Shown piece by piece: positions 36,334 through 46,864 of a stretch of DNA of 64,000 nt. The DNA is from Hemileia vastatrix. Its lineage: Eukaryota; Basidiomycota; Pucciniomycetes; Pucciniales; Zaghouaniaceae. Location: assembly GCA_030280995.1 (NCBI GenBank), contig JASXTE010000005.1, positions 25,089,001 through 25,153,000 of the forward strand. Direction: 5' to 3'. Every line of letters starts with the position of its first letter. Positions within the stretch are counted from its first letter, which is position 1. The position numbers and the translations under genes were made by a program. Under the pieces are notes generated by a model, which was not told the origin of the DNA, made no database searches, and saw nothing but the letters and a program-made list of their open reading frames with translations.

Positions 36334-38400
36334 GAGGTTTTGTATTTGCCAATAGGAAATAAGGTAGAACCATACCCTCTCCATTTTTCAGAAGTTATAG
36401 GTAATAATTTACTCAAATATTCCTTATCCACTGAAGCCAAAGCTTTTTCAGATACTACACTTCCTCCAGCACCAGAATCAAGAACTACATCAACATTTTT
36501 ACCATTAATGATAACAGGTGCCTTTAAAGGGGATATAGGAATAGAATTGTTAGTAATATCTTTAATTATCTCAGCATTTTCTACTGAAGATAAATTCAAT
36601 ACACAATCTTCAGATATATTATTTAAATAATGGACATCATGTTCCAACATTAAAACATCTTTACCAGATTCATTGTAATAGGAGATATTACTTTCACAGT
36701 CACTGGAAGAATTATTGACATCAAGTTCAACTTCATCAGTGTCTTCATTTTGTTCAACAAGATGAATTTTCTTGTCACAAACATGACCCTTCTGCCACGG
36801 TTTGTTACATTTATAACAAGTATTTGTTGCATATTTTTTAGGTGCAACTGGGGCAGAGGGTTTACCATATTTTTCTGGGAGCTTTATAGAAGGTTTATTC
36901 TGATCATTATAAGATTTACTAAGGTAATTCTTTGGTTCATATCTATGGTTGAGTAGTACTTCATTACAGATATTAATGAAAGAAGAATTTTCCCTTACAT
37001 GCTCAGTTCTAGCAACAATCAAATCCCTAAGAGAATTTGGTAATTTATACAAGATTTTATCTCTCCAAATATCATAATCCATCTTTGGATCAATTGCTCT
37101 AAGGATTTTAGTTATTTTCATCAGAAAAACAATGGGCTTTTCAACAGAGGAGGATACATATCTAGTATTCTCATACAGTCTCTGCTGAGCTAACCTGAAT
37201 TTTGAACCCCCAAACTGATTCTCAATCAAGGATTTCCAATCATTCCATGTATAATGATTGTTATCTAAAAGGACAGATTCATACCACATCAAGGCTACAT
37301 TGGAAAATAAAGAAATTAGCTTAGAAACAATTTCCTCATCAGGTAGTTTATTAGATCTCTTTAAATTATCAATTCTTTGGATAAAGTGTTGCCAATCAGA
37401 GGAAGAATCACCATCAAAGGTAGGATATTGGTCTAACTTAGGCCAATTTTTCTGACTACTGGGATGGTCCACTTTTTGGTTTGAATTATTCATTATTAAC
37501 AATTCCTGAAGTTTAGCCAGGTGTTCAGAAATTTCATTATTTACAGAAACAGCTGGTGCATGACCATCACAAGATTTTTTGCTAGTAGCAAAATATTTTA
37601 CAGACTCATTGTCAGTTTGTTTAATGGATGAAATATGAGGAAGAAAGGATGAACCATGCTCAGGTTTTTTCCCTTTATTTTTATGCAGTTTATTTACAGA
37701 AATCTCATTTAATTCATTATTGATGGTTAAGGTTGAGAACTTTTCCTGTAGGTCAGACACATAGTTTCTTATTCTTGGAATTTCAGACATCTGGTCATTT
37801 ACTTTTGCAAGAGATAGAACATTTCTGTCCTCAGAAAATGAGTGTTTGGTACTTAGTGCATGGAAATCATTTTTTAGCTTCTTAAACTCATTTTGCAGAG
37901 ATTTTATTTCATTCTTGAATGAATAATTTTCCTCAATAAGGGGTTTCAATTCACTCAAGGTCTTATGTAGACTGATATTTCTATCTGAGATAGCTCTATA
38001 GTCACTTCTTATTTGTTTTTGTTGACTAAGAACAATATTCAAGGTTTCTTTGATTTTTAAATAAGCTGTATCTTGTACAGAAGAACTCACTTTACATTGC
38101 AAGTGTAAATTATTTAATCTATCATTTTCATGGATTAACACATCTCTCACATGTTTGTCTTTCACAATATTAAAATCAAGGGTATCTTTCAATATTTCCT
38201 CAGAAGTTTTTTCAATTAAGGTATAGATTTCAGGGGGAACAGAATCATTTTTAATTGCAAGAGAGGGATTAATTAAAGATGTAGAAGCTAAATGTAAAGG
38301 TTCATCAAATGACAATTTGCTAATTACATCAATAGGGCTACTTGTTACAGGAAGCTGTCTTTTAACAGGTTTAACTGTTCTTTCACCATGTTCAATAACA
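36334..38400 (-). CDS. Element D ORF2, N-terminal part: coiled coil, capsid, zinc knuckle, protease
   Basis: Reads without a stop from about 38400 to the MITE. Order: linker HGERTVKPVK, coiled coil (about 38150-37700), capsid region (KNWPKLDQYPTFDGDSSSDWQHFIQRI at about 37450, ALMWYESVLLDNNHYTWNDW), zinc knuckle CYKCNKPWQKGHVC (about 36780-36820), acidic linker, and the aspartic protease motif DSGAGGS (about 36465-36490). There is no good ATG near the start: the ORF overlaps the end of gag ORF1 in another frame, so it is probably reached by splicing or frameshifting. Continues at 36069 in the same frame. Confidence 0.9.
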
Positions 38401-38756
38401 TTACCATGGCAGAGGAGGAAACTTCCCCTGAGACTGGGTTTGGGATTGTGCTTGGGCCTTCTTTCTCCTGCCTTGTTGGTAGGGATGAGGAGGTGGATGG
38501 AAATTGGGTGTTCTGGATGGGCCAGGCTGATGATGAGGAGGGTGTTGCACATTCTGTTGGTAGTGACTCATTAGATAATCCCATTTCCATTGCTCTACTT
38601 CCATAGTATTTGGATTTTGGATGGTTGAGCTGGGTGGCTGTGAAGGTTGAGCCTGAAACTGAGGCTGATTGGGAGGCAACTGAGGAGGGGCCTGGGCCTG
38701 AATCTGGTTCCTGAGTTCTTGGACCTGATCCCACAATGTGTCTACCTTTGCTTTGT
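38401..38756 (-). CDS. Gag ORF1 of element D, 3' part (after insertion of E)
   Basis: Coiled-coil continuation (VDTLWDQVQELRNQIQ), then a Pro/Gln-rich stretch, the conserved box VEQWKWD and the end PPLPW-stop at 38401. The upstream half is at 48164-48489; removing E and one ACGT copy joins the halves in frame. The stop overlaps a GTAA donor-like sequence as in A and B. Low-complexity composition argues for a structural Gag-type protein. Confidence 0.75.
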
Positions 38757-38760
38757 ACGT

Positions 38761-39856
38761 TATGGTAAGGTAAACTCTTACAGTCGCCTTGCTGTAAGCA
38801 GAATCCGGAGGAGATATGTGGATTTAGCTGAAAACCCCGTCCTTCCAATAAAAATAACAAAATGGGAATTCTAAATCACTAAGCTAACCAATCTACTTGG
38901 ATCTGATTGATGAAAATAATGAAACTCCAAAATAATTAACGCTTATTGAGATTTAATGAAAGTAGCTGTTGAGGAAAGAAATACTGATAACAACAATTAA
39001 GGTGTACCAGTGAAAGATCTGAAAAGATTGACTTTTATGTTTTTATAATGATTTGAATTTTTATGAGACAGCAATAATCAAGTCCCAGCGACGAAGACCT
39101 TTCTAAGGATACCCTGTTTTGAAGTGTGATTTAAATTGTTGAATAGTATTTCTAAAATGTTAAGTATATAAAAAATATAAAGTTATAAGGGTATTACAAA
39201 TTTATTTAATTTGTTGAGTAATAAAAAATGAGACCGTGGTGGTTAATGATTAAGCTGTATGATGTATCCCCCTTCTCAATTTCGAGTTTGAGAAGCGCTT
39301 AAGTATTCCTAGTCACATGCCTAAGTTTTCCCCTCCAGAGCTCTTCCAGAGTCAATCCGGAGCCCGTACGGAGTCCGTCCGGACTTCCGGACTCAATTAG
39401 AACCTTAAAACTATAATAAAAAAATCTAGAAAAATTACACATAATAGAGCTACTTCCCCTTTACATACCAAACTAATTTTCGTAGTCTGCGCAGCTCTAA
39501 TTACCCCGTGAAAATTCATCAAAGTTAAGTAATTTTTGAAAACGTAAATATTTCTATAAAACTTTAAAATTCATTTAAAAATATAAGAAAAATAGTAAAA
39601 ATTCTGGGAAAATTTCCCAAGGTTCTTGAGTGACTTGACTTAATACTTATAAATTTTTCAGACCGTAAAAAATAAGTTTTCTCCGTAAAATAAATTGTTT
39701 TTGTGTAGGCATTCGCTCGTGACCAATTTCTTCATATTTTAAACTCCAATAAATTAAATAAAACCCTTTTATATAAAAAATAATAACACCAATCTTGCAT
39801 GCCGTGATAACTCCATTTACATATTTAGGTGCTGTACTAAACTTTAGGCTACCACA
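38761..39856 (-). mobile_element. 3' LTR of element E
   Basis: Minus strand begins TGTGGTAGCCTAAAG and ends CCTTACCATA (ends TGTGGTA/TACCATA, so TG...TA rather than TG...CA). 1096 bp. Carries a short GC-rich stretch with CCGTACGG motifs (39356-39395) that is expanded in the 5' LTR. Confidence 0.92.
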
Positions 39857-39870
39857 TCCTCCCTCCAATT
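39857..39870 (-). other. Polypurine tract of element E
   Basis: Minus strand TTGGAGGGAGGA lies directly before the LTR start TGTGGTAGCC. Confidence 0.7.
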
Positions 39871-39979
39871 GAGAATGTCCCCATTCTTAAAACTTTGCAT
39901 AAGTGGTCGAACACAATATTCATCTTTAACCTTCAACCACCATCTTCTATAATCAACTATAAAATTCATCTTCATCAAT

Positions 39980-40673
39980 ATGTCTTCCAAAGAACTTGTC
40001 GCTCCATGTGAACTCTGCGCTCGATACCAGGTACCTTGTTTAATGTCCAACCCTAATCTTCCTGGCAGAACAGCTTGCGACTTATGCCGTGTGAAAAAAG
40101 TCAAATGCAACCGGCCAATAGTTCCTTCTAAAACAAACGTATATTTAGGACCAGCAGCTCTCCCTGATCCCTCAACTTCTAAAAGGCGATCCAAAATTCC
40201 TATCTTCTTAAAACGAATAAGATCAAAAACAGCTTCAAAAGTTCAATCTTCATCAACGGATCCCGGCCTAATTTTGCCTTCACAAGATCCTAATCCTATA
40301 ACGCCAGTACCCCCAACTAACTTTGCTGAGACTATGTTTCCTGGCTCTAAATGTAAGACCCTATTTATCTTACTAAAAAAAAACTTTTAATCAAAATTGA
40401 CTAAACCTATGACTTAATAACATATTTGAACTTCTAGCTGTCGAAATAACCAACACTGATAATGTTGGTAGAGTGAAGACGGACTATATCAATCATTACC
40501 CAAATTTTCATCGCTATCTTTTTCTTGACTTTACTAATGAGTTGAAACGAAAAATGCTGGCCTATTTTCAAGAAACTCCAGCTAATAACCATGAAGACCT
40601 CATGAAAAGAAGAATTTTAATGCAAAGCTTTGATAATGATGTTGAACAATTTCAAAGAAATTATCTTTTCTAA
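39980..40673 (+). CDS. C6 zinc-cluster protein gene carried in antisense inside element E (2 exons, 202 aa)
   Basis: Exon 1 39980-40352, intron 40353-40437 (GTAAGA...CTAG, 85 nt), exon 2 40438-40673; phase-1 junction, 609 nt in all. The N-terminus has six cysteines spaced CX2CX6CX12CX2CX6C (CELCARYQVPC ... CDLCRVKKVKC), a C6 zinc-cluster arrangement common in basidiomycete proteins; then a basic Ser/Thr/Pro-rich linker and a helical C-terminal domain (TDYINHYPNFHRYLF ... LMQSFDNDVEQFQ). Probably a DNA-binding or regulatory protein, but the C-terminal domain is not one I recognise. It runs opposite to E, starting about 110 bp from the purine tract, and keeps its intron, as expected when a gene travels antisense in a retroelement RNA. 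Confidence 0.75.
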
Positions 40674-41255
40674 CAGTATAACTTGATAAAATTTTGTTTT
40701 TGCTTGGTCTTCTTAAACTTTCAACATAAATGATGTTTTCTTTCTTCTCTGGCTTGATATAACATAAAATAAAATAATATAAATCTTGTGATGATTCCAC
40801 TACTGAGAGCAAGGTTTGAATCCCTTCAGACTCCCATATACCAGTCTTCCTTCTTGTCACAGCATTGAGAGAGTGGATCTTCCTATGAGCCGAATACTCC
40901 TGATTCCAACCTCATAGGGCCCCCCACTGAGCCAAATTCTATGATTCCAATCTCGCCATAAGGTCCTCCAAGCTTCACACCAAAAAAAAAATGGCCTAAC
41001 TATGAGGCACTAAAAAAATCATTCCCTAAAATCCAACTACCATCCTAACTTCTGATTCCTTCATCACAATTTTCAAACTTTGCTATACAGCAAACCCATA
41101 AAATACTTTTGCCAGGCTTCCAATAATAATATTAACTTTAGACCATGTTAAAGCGCCACAAATTTCACCTAATTAACATTATGCTTTCCATAGCATCATT
41201 ACCACCTAAAATTTTAACCTCCTAAAGCTTATCAGCACCCAATTCTAGAAATAAT
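40674..41255. other. Non-coding stretch after the zinc-cluster gene in E
   Basis: Probable 3' region of the captured gene. Two related GATTCCAA(C/T)CTC blocks (about 40903 and 40953) are the only structure I see. A GGTTTGAATCCC string at about 40813 looks like a tRNA T-loop but has no tRNA fold around it. Confidence 0.4.
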
Positions 41256-41259
41256 TGAA

Positions 41260-41735
41260 TAACCAGTTTAGAGTCATAGTGGACAGTGATAAATTAAAAG
41301 ATTGAATTGAGTTATCCAAACAAGATTGACATTCCAGTTTAAAGTCTTGGTGGACCAAAAATATAATCGATTGCCAGTTTATGGTCTTGGTGGACCAAAG
41401 ATCGTTTAGGTGCATAAATAACTTGATATATTCCTAAGTAAGGCCTAGGCTTGACCAAAGATTGAATAAATTTGATAATCCAGTTTAATGTCATAGTGGA
41501 CCAAACATTTGATCGACAAGTAATCCAGTATAAGGCCATAGTGGACCAATGAATGTTGAATTATCCTGCAGATATTAATTTTCCAGTTTAAAGTCATAGT
41601 GGACTTAAACAATGAATGAACTACCAGTTTAAAGTCATGGTGGACCAAACATTTAATCGATAAGAAATCCAGTAAAAAAAACCTTAAAGAACGTCTTGAA
41701 AAGTAGCCAGTTTAAAGTCTTGGAGGACTAACAGA
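41260..41735. repeat. Hairpin repeats, CCAGTTTAAAGTC type, in element E
   Basis: Eight or nine copies (about 41261, 41334, 41373, 41480, 41525, 41582, 41623, 41708 and a decayed one at 41669), each CCAGTTTA(A/T)AGTC-NTNGTG-GACC with GTC/GAC able to pair. Spacing is irregular, 40-105 bp, and spacers differ, so this is not a simple tandem repeat. A further copy is at 42488-42513. Confidence 0.75.
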
Positions 41736-41865
41736 TGTCTTGAAGTAAAATCCCATAGGTATTGAGTTCCCCTAGACCCTGTTTCCTGTCTAAACTAAAT
41801 AAATAAAACTAAAAAGAATGAAGACTGAAAAATAAAACTAAGAAATATAATAATATTTTTGATTT

Positions 41866-42020
41866 AATTAATTAATTTTTTTTTTTTTTTATTATTATTA
41901 TTATTATTTTTTTTTTTTTTTTTTTATTTTTATTTTTATTTTTTATTTTTTATTTTTTTATTTTTATTTTTTTTATTTTTTTATTTTTTTTGTTTTTTTT
42001 TTTTTTATTTTTTTTTTTTA
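41866..42020. repeat. T-rich low-complexity tract in element E
   Basis: About 150 bp of almost only T and A (TTTTATTTTT-type) on the plus strand; followed to 42165 by an A-rich stretch. No gene. Confidence 0.9.
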
Positions 42021-42837
42021 CCTTTAAAATAAAAGATTTTAGAAATGATAGTTTTGAAATAAAAGTTAAAATTTAATTTTTAAAGAAAGATAAATGAATG
42101 TAAAAAAAAGATAAAAAAAAGTAATAATAATAAAAAAAATTCAAAATAAAATTTTTAAAAGATGCCCCCCGGCCATTTGATGAGCCGTACCCTCGACATC
42201 ATACCCACATCCAAGTGCAACTTGATGTGGTTACACAATTTTGAGAAATTGAAAGAAAAGAGAATAAATGAAAGTTTTTAGAAGATAATTTTTATAATGA
42301 TGATCACTGGGTGGGCTCCCTCCAATTTATAAAAATGATTAGAGACCACCAGTGAGCATCACCTTTACATTAATTCATAATATATATTAAAGAAAAGAAA
42401 TCACAATCTAACATAAAAAAAAAATCAAAAACAAAATAAAAAAAATCTTGAATCCGGCGTTGAGAGCGGTGTCTCTTGATTCGTTCCAGTTTATAGTCTT
42501 AGTGGACTTCCTATAATTAAAAGACAAAGCCAGGATTCAACTAGAAACAGGGAAAATTTTGGAAACGAACATTATGGGGTAATTGTGTATAGAGCAGCCA
42601 GCCCATCAATTACCCCCACACTTGCCAATATTTAATTAAGAAGGTTCCCCTGTGAACACTTCTTCCAATAAATTTTAAAATTTTTCCAACACTATCTTCA
42701 CCCATATTTTTAAGAATTTCAAATTTTGAAAATTTTCAATGAAGGTTTTCTCGTATTTCGTTATGTTTCATCATAGTTTCGTCGCCCATATGCAGTGTAA
42801 CGATAGTAAAGTATTTTTAATAAAAATAAGAAGATAG

Positions 42838-43165
42838 TTTATACTCGTTGCGGAGGAATCCATAAAATTTCGTAGATATCATAGTTTATCCTCATTGCGG
42901 AGGTATAAAATTTGATAAATGTAATTAAAATGGTAGTTTATCCTCATTTCGGAGTTATAAATTTAATAAAAAACATTAAAATTGTAGTTTATCCTCATTT
43001 CGGAGTTCATCATAAAATTTTGTTAGTATTATAGTTTATCCTCATTGCGGAGTTATAAATTTAATAAAAAACATTAAAATTGTAGTTTATCCTCATTTCG
43101 GAGTTATCCATATAATTTCATAAATGTCATAAAAATTGTAGTTTATCCTCATTTCGGAGTTATAC
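42838..43165. repeat. Hairpin repeats, AGTTTATCCTC type, in element E
   Basis: Seven copies of AGTTTATCCTCATTTCGGAG or close variants (about 42838, 42882, 42934, 42985, 43033, 43083, 43139), each with CTC/GAG able to pair. They end exactly at the stop end of the integrase ORF. A further copy lies between the two ORFs of E at about 45596-45621. Confidence 0.8.
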
Positions 43166-45529
43166 TTCGGCACTCCTGGTGCCTCTAGGATAGAACCGTT
43201 TCACTTGATCGGCCGCTACCCTCTTCTTCAATACTACTCCATCCAACTCTTCTAGCACATATGAACCGCCGGAAACTTGCTCCTTGATTTTATACGGTCC
43301 ATTCCACCTATCTGCAAACATCTTTCCCCACCGACTTTCCAAACTCCTATTATACACCAGGAGCATATCCCCTGGGTTCAAAGGTTTCCTTAATCGATGT
43401 GCCAACCGCTCATCCCAATATCTGACTGATTGATTTCGGATCTTCATCATCCGGGAATATGCCTTTTCTAAATATTCTTCTTTCTTTTCTAGCTGCATCA
43501 TTCTTGCACACAATAATTCTTCAGTAGTTTTGACCGTGTCCCAGTCAACTCCAAGATATGATTCAGCTTCTAAATCAACCGGTAAAACTGCTTTCTGTCC
43601 AAAAACAAGTTCATAAGGTGAAAATCCGGTCGTCCTTTTGGCAGTGATTTGATCAGCAAATAAAACTAAAGGTAAATAGTGCCTCCACTTTTCGGCACTT
43701 GTCCCACACATTTTAACTAAAGCATCCTTAATAACTTGATGCCCTCTTTCAACCATGCCTTCAGCTTCAGAATAATATGGGGTTGCTACCCTAACCTTTG
43801 ATCCAACTTTCAATACGGCCTCTTTAAACTCTGTCCCAAATTCAGGACCTCCATCTACTGTTACCAACTTCATCACCCCATACCTATATACCCAATTATT
43901 CAAAAAAAATTCTGCCACATTTTTGGCAGTTAAATTAATAAGAGGCGCTGCCTCTACCCAACCAGATAAATCATCTCTGGCCACAATTAAATATTTATAC
44001 CGTCCCTCTTTTATATGAACAGCATCTAAACTAACTCTCCCAAAGAGCGTATATTCACCGGTCGCGCGTCCAGGTTCTTTTGGCCTTAAATAACTTCGTC
44101 TTTGACATTCTTCGCATGACTGAACCCACTGTTTAACAGCCATCTTCATGCCAGGCCACCAAAATCGATCAGAAATTCTTCTAAATGTTTCTCCAACGCC
44201 TCTATGCCCGAGGTCTTCATGCAGTGATTTCAAAACTAATTCTTGCCCCTTCTGTTGAGTTATAACTACTTGAGGATTTGGATAATTTCTCCTCATTAAA
44301 CGTCGACCAGATAGGTAAAACGTAGATGACTTCCTCTTGATAGCCACCCATTCATCGTCTTCACAATCTTCTGGCCTCTCTAAAGTCAACAAATATTTGA
44401 CTAACAAAAAATAAAAACCAGTCTGACCCCAGACTTCATCTTGAAAATCGATTAATATAACATCAATAGGGACTTCTCTATCACCAATATCACCTGCACA
44501 TGAATGAGCCAATAATCGTTGACCCCTAAATAAATCTTTAATCGAGCTATGTCGTCGTTTTTCTTCTGAACCTTTGGATCCTTCAAAAACTGTATTTGAA
44601 AATACCTCTTTCTCTTTATCCACCCTTTTATTTAAATTCTCTAATTCTCCAACATATACACCATTCCTTAATTTACTACTATCCCACACTACCAATCCAT
44701 CTTCCTCTACATACACCACATATTCTTCTACCTCCTCTCTGCCGAATTTATCTACACCTTTTCCAACACCTTTATTAACATAAAAACTATTTTCCCGTTT
44801 ATCCTCTTGGTGGAGGTCCGTGATAGAAGGAGATAATTGCAGTTTAACCTCTTGCTGGAGGTCCAAAATAGAAGGAGATAATTGCAGTTTAACCTCTTGC
44901 TGGAGGCCCATAATAGAATTTTCACAAAAATTATTTTTTTGTGTTTTAATTATACTGAGATTTTTAATTTGGTTTTGATGAGATTTTCGCAGTTTACCCT
45001 CTTGCTGGAGGTCCATAATAGAAGGAGATAATTGCAGTTTAACCTCTTGCTGGAGGCCTGGAATAACCTTTTCACATAAATTATTTTTTTGTGATTTACT
45101 TATACTGAGATTTTTAATCGAGTTTTGATGAGATTTTCGCAGTTTACCCTCTTGCTGGAGGTCTGTAATAGAAGGAGATAATTGCAGTTTAACCTCTTGC
45201 TGGAGGTCCAAAATAGAAGGAGATAATTGCAGTTTAACCTCTTGCTGGAGGTAATCAAACATACCCTTCCCATTTTTATCCAACCTAATTTGGCCCATTT
45301 TGCCTTTTTCACCGTTTTTAAATTTAATAGAAAAACCGGGTAAATCCAATAAACATATAGAAAAGTCCAAAATGTATTTGCACTCCAAAGTAATATTAAC
45401 AGAAAATAATTGAGAATCCACTTGAATTATCTCCAAGTGAGCTGACCTATTGCAATCCGGGATCTCATCCTGAGGAGAGATTACAACATTAGAGTGATCA
45501 GCCCCTGCTACCCCAAAAAATGAGGGCAT
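43160..45529 (-). CDS. Integrase ORF of element E (789 aa) with unusual repeat-bearing N-terminus
   Basis: ATG at 45529. Residues 1 to about 95 are unknown. Residues about 95-255 contain six to eight copies of LQQEVKLQLSPSI, the translation of hairpin repeats in the DNA. After a charged linker comes a zinc-binding module (HEDLGHRGVGE ... CEECQRR, about 44105-44240) and a Ty3-type integrase core: VSLDAVH with the first Asp, TVDGGPEFG with the second and GMVERGH with the Glu, spacing about 34. It ends in a GPF/Y-like module (WNGPYKIKEQVSGGSYVLEEL). Full-length Ty3 pol has protease, RT and RNase H before this; none is here. Start codon and N-terminal repeats suggest this arrangement is stable, not a fresh deletion. 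Confidence 0.88.
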   Translation of the reverse strand: MPSFFGVAGADHSNVVISPQDEIPDCNRSAHLEIIQVDSQLFSVNITLECKYILDFSICLLDLPGFSIKFKNGEKGKMGQIRLDKNGKGMFDYLQQEVKLQLSPSILDLQQEVKLQLSPSITDLQQEGKLRKSHQNSIKNLSISKSQKNNLCEKVIPGLQQEVKLQLSPSIMDLQQEGKLRKSHQNQIKNLSIIKTQKNNFCENSIMGLQQEVKLQLSPSILDLQQEVKLQLSPSITDLHQEDKRENSFYVNKGVGKGVDKFGREEVEEYVVYVEEDGLVVWDSSKLRNGVYVGELENLNKRVDKEKEVFSNTVFEGSKGSEEKRRHSSIKDLFRGQRLLAHSCAGDIGDREVPIDVILIDFQDEVWGQTGFYFLLVKYLLTLERPEDCEDDEWVAIKRKSSTFYLSGRRLMRRNYPNPQVVITQQKGQELVLKSLHEDLGHRGVGETFRRISDRFWWPGMKMAVKQWVQSCEECQRRSYLRPKEPGRATGEYTLFGRVSLDAVHIKEGRYKYLIVARDDLSGWVEAAPLINLTAKNVAEFFLNNWVYRYGVMKLVTVDGGPEFGTEFKEAVLKVGSKVRVATPYYSEAEGMVERGHQVIKDALVKMCGTSAEKWRHYLPLVLFADQITAKRTTGFSPYELVFGQKAVLPVDLEAESYLGVDWDTVKTTEELLCARMMQLEKKEEYLEKAYSRMMKIRNQSVRYWDERLAHRLRKPLNPGDMLLVYNRSLESRWGKMFADRWNGPYKIKEQVSGGSYVLEELDGVVLKKRVAADQVKRFYPRGTRSAEV
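44795..45250 (-). repeat. In-frame hairpin repeats inside the integrase ORF of E
   Basis: Eight copies of AGTTTAACCTCTTGCTGGAG or near variants on the plus strand (about 44797, 44847, 44888, 44991, 45035, 45141, 45187, 45232), each with ACCTC/GAGGT arms around TTGCTG. They keep the reading frame and encode LQQEV(K/G)L. Two longer blocks (44888-44995 and 45035-45145) are duplicates. Confidence 0.85.
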
Positions 45530-45621
45530 TCATAATAATTTGAATCCTGAATAAATTAAAGACATAACGATAAAAGAAAATTTCAGCCCAGTTTAGGTAG
45601 TTTATCCTCATTTCGGAGGAA

Positions 45622-46827
45622 TTAAATTCTTGATATCCCCTGGAGATAATCCATAATTTTGCCCCAAGGGCTTATCCACCGATTCCATAAAACCCAAAAA
45701 TAAACTCCCAGAATTTCTCCTATAAAAGGACATAAAAAATAAACTACCTTTTTCCAAAATATGAGTGCATCCACTTTATGCACCCTATTGTCCAATGGCA
45801 CTACACTCTCTATTAGTGCAGGAAAAACCATATCCTCCATAAAAATCTCTTCCTGAGATTGAAACAAATCCACCATACATATACCAGATTCATAAACCAT
45901 ATCCACATCTGAATTGCAGACAGTCTCCGCTTTTGAAGACAAAACCTGAGGTAAATATTCCTCTAAATCAAATTCCAAATTATCCAAAACAAAATTATCC
46001 CCAACATCCAAATTTTCTTCATCAGTGACAATAATATCTTCATCTTCAGAAACCTTTTTTTTCCAAACAGAAGAGTCAACAAAAATAATATCTTCAGGCT
46101 GGACAAAATCTTCAGGAATGGCTGAATCCGGAATTTCATCAGTAACTAGTTCTTTTACACCATCCTCTTCTATCTCTTGAGCGACCTCAGTGTCTTCTCC
46201 AGAGTCCAAATCAACAGAGTTATGAGTATCCAGATGTTCCAAAATAACCTTCTTTAGCACCTCCATACCAGGAATCCTAGTTTCTCCATCTGGAAGATCC
46301 TTCATTAAATTTGCTTTAATAAGCACCATCAAAACATCTTTCTTAACCTTTTCCCCCATGGCACCCCAATAAACATACTTTGATGCATTATCATGAAATA
46401 AAATTTCATACTCCAACAAATAATCCAGAACCACCTGAAATTCAACCATAAACTGATGATACTGATGCAGAGATGTTACACCACCTTTTGATTCCCATTT
46501 CCTAGCTATATCCTTTAGATCCTCCAATGAATAAACTTTTGGCCACCTTTTTTCCATTTCCATCTTGAGCTCTCTCCAATCTTGACCTTTATAACCATCC
46601 ATAGAAATAACCTCCTTTTCCACCTCTCTGTCCAAAATAAAGAACCTAATCTGCTTCACCATATCCAAAGGTAAAGCACCATCAATCGCAGCTGCAGTTT
46701 CATACCTATGTAAAAATCCTTCTAAATCATCTCCAGAAAACTTGGGCCCAACCCAAGATACAATCCTTACTGATGCCCTAACAGGTACACCAGCAGCCAA
46801 CACAGCAGTTCCACTAGTAGAAGACAT
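45622..46827 (-). CDS. Gag-like ORF of element E (about 401 aa)
   Basis: I take the ATG at 46827 (MSSTSGTAVLAAG); an in-frame TTG lies 27 nt upstream. The N-terminal 200 residues look like a Ty3-type Gag capsid (VSWVGPKFSGDDLEGFLHRYETAA ... DWRELKMEMEKRWPKV ... VTSLHQYHQFMVEFQVV). Then an acidic region of about 120 residues. The last 40 residues contain a hydrophobic stretch (VVYFLCPFIGEILGVYFWVLW) that looks like a membrane segment, odd for Gag. There is no zinc knuckle. A 92-bp gap with one hairpin repeat separates it from the integrase ORF. Confidence 0.75.
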   Translation of the reverse strand: MSSTSGTAVLAAGVPVRASVRIVSWVGPKFSGDDLEGFLHRYETAAAIDGALPLDMVKQIRFFILDREVEKEVISMDGYKGQDWRELKMEMEKRWPKVYSLEDLKDIARKWESKGGVTSLHQYHQFMVEFQVVLDYLLEYEILFHDNASKYVYWGAMGEKVKKDVLMVLIKANLMKDLPDGETRIPGMEVLKKVILEHLDTHNSVDLDSGEDTEVAQEIEEDGVKELVTDEIPDSAIPEDFVQPEDIIFVDSSVWKKKVSEDEDIIVTDEENLDVGDNFVLDNLEFDLEEYLPQVLSSKAETVCNSDVDMVYESGICMVDLFQSQEEIFMEDMVFPALIESVVPLDNRVHKVDALIFWKKVVYFLCPFIGEILGVYFWVLWNRWISPWGKIMDYLQGISRI

Positions 46828-46864
46828 CCCAAAACATAAGAAAAGCGTTAACAACCATTAAAAT

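Noticed and set aside
32968..38860. Several ORFs of 60-170 codons opposite to or overlapping element D gag-pol
   Set aside because: Shadows of the long coding frame; no independent motif, and the domains are explained by the minus strand.
39980..40673. Treating the zinc-cluster gene as an ordinary resident gene next to a retroelement
   Set aside because: It lies between the integrase ORF and the purine tract of E, inside its LTR pair and TSD, so it came with the element.
40790..40860. tRNA-like T-loop (GGTTTGAATCCC) in element E
   Set aside because: No acceptor, D or anticodon stem can be built around it.
44574..44783. Plus-strand Ser/Thr-rich ORF opposite to the integrase of E
   Set aside because: Antisense shadow of the charged linker of the integrase ORF.
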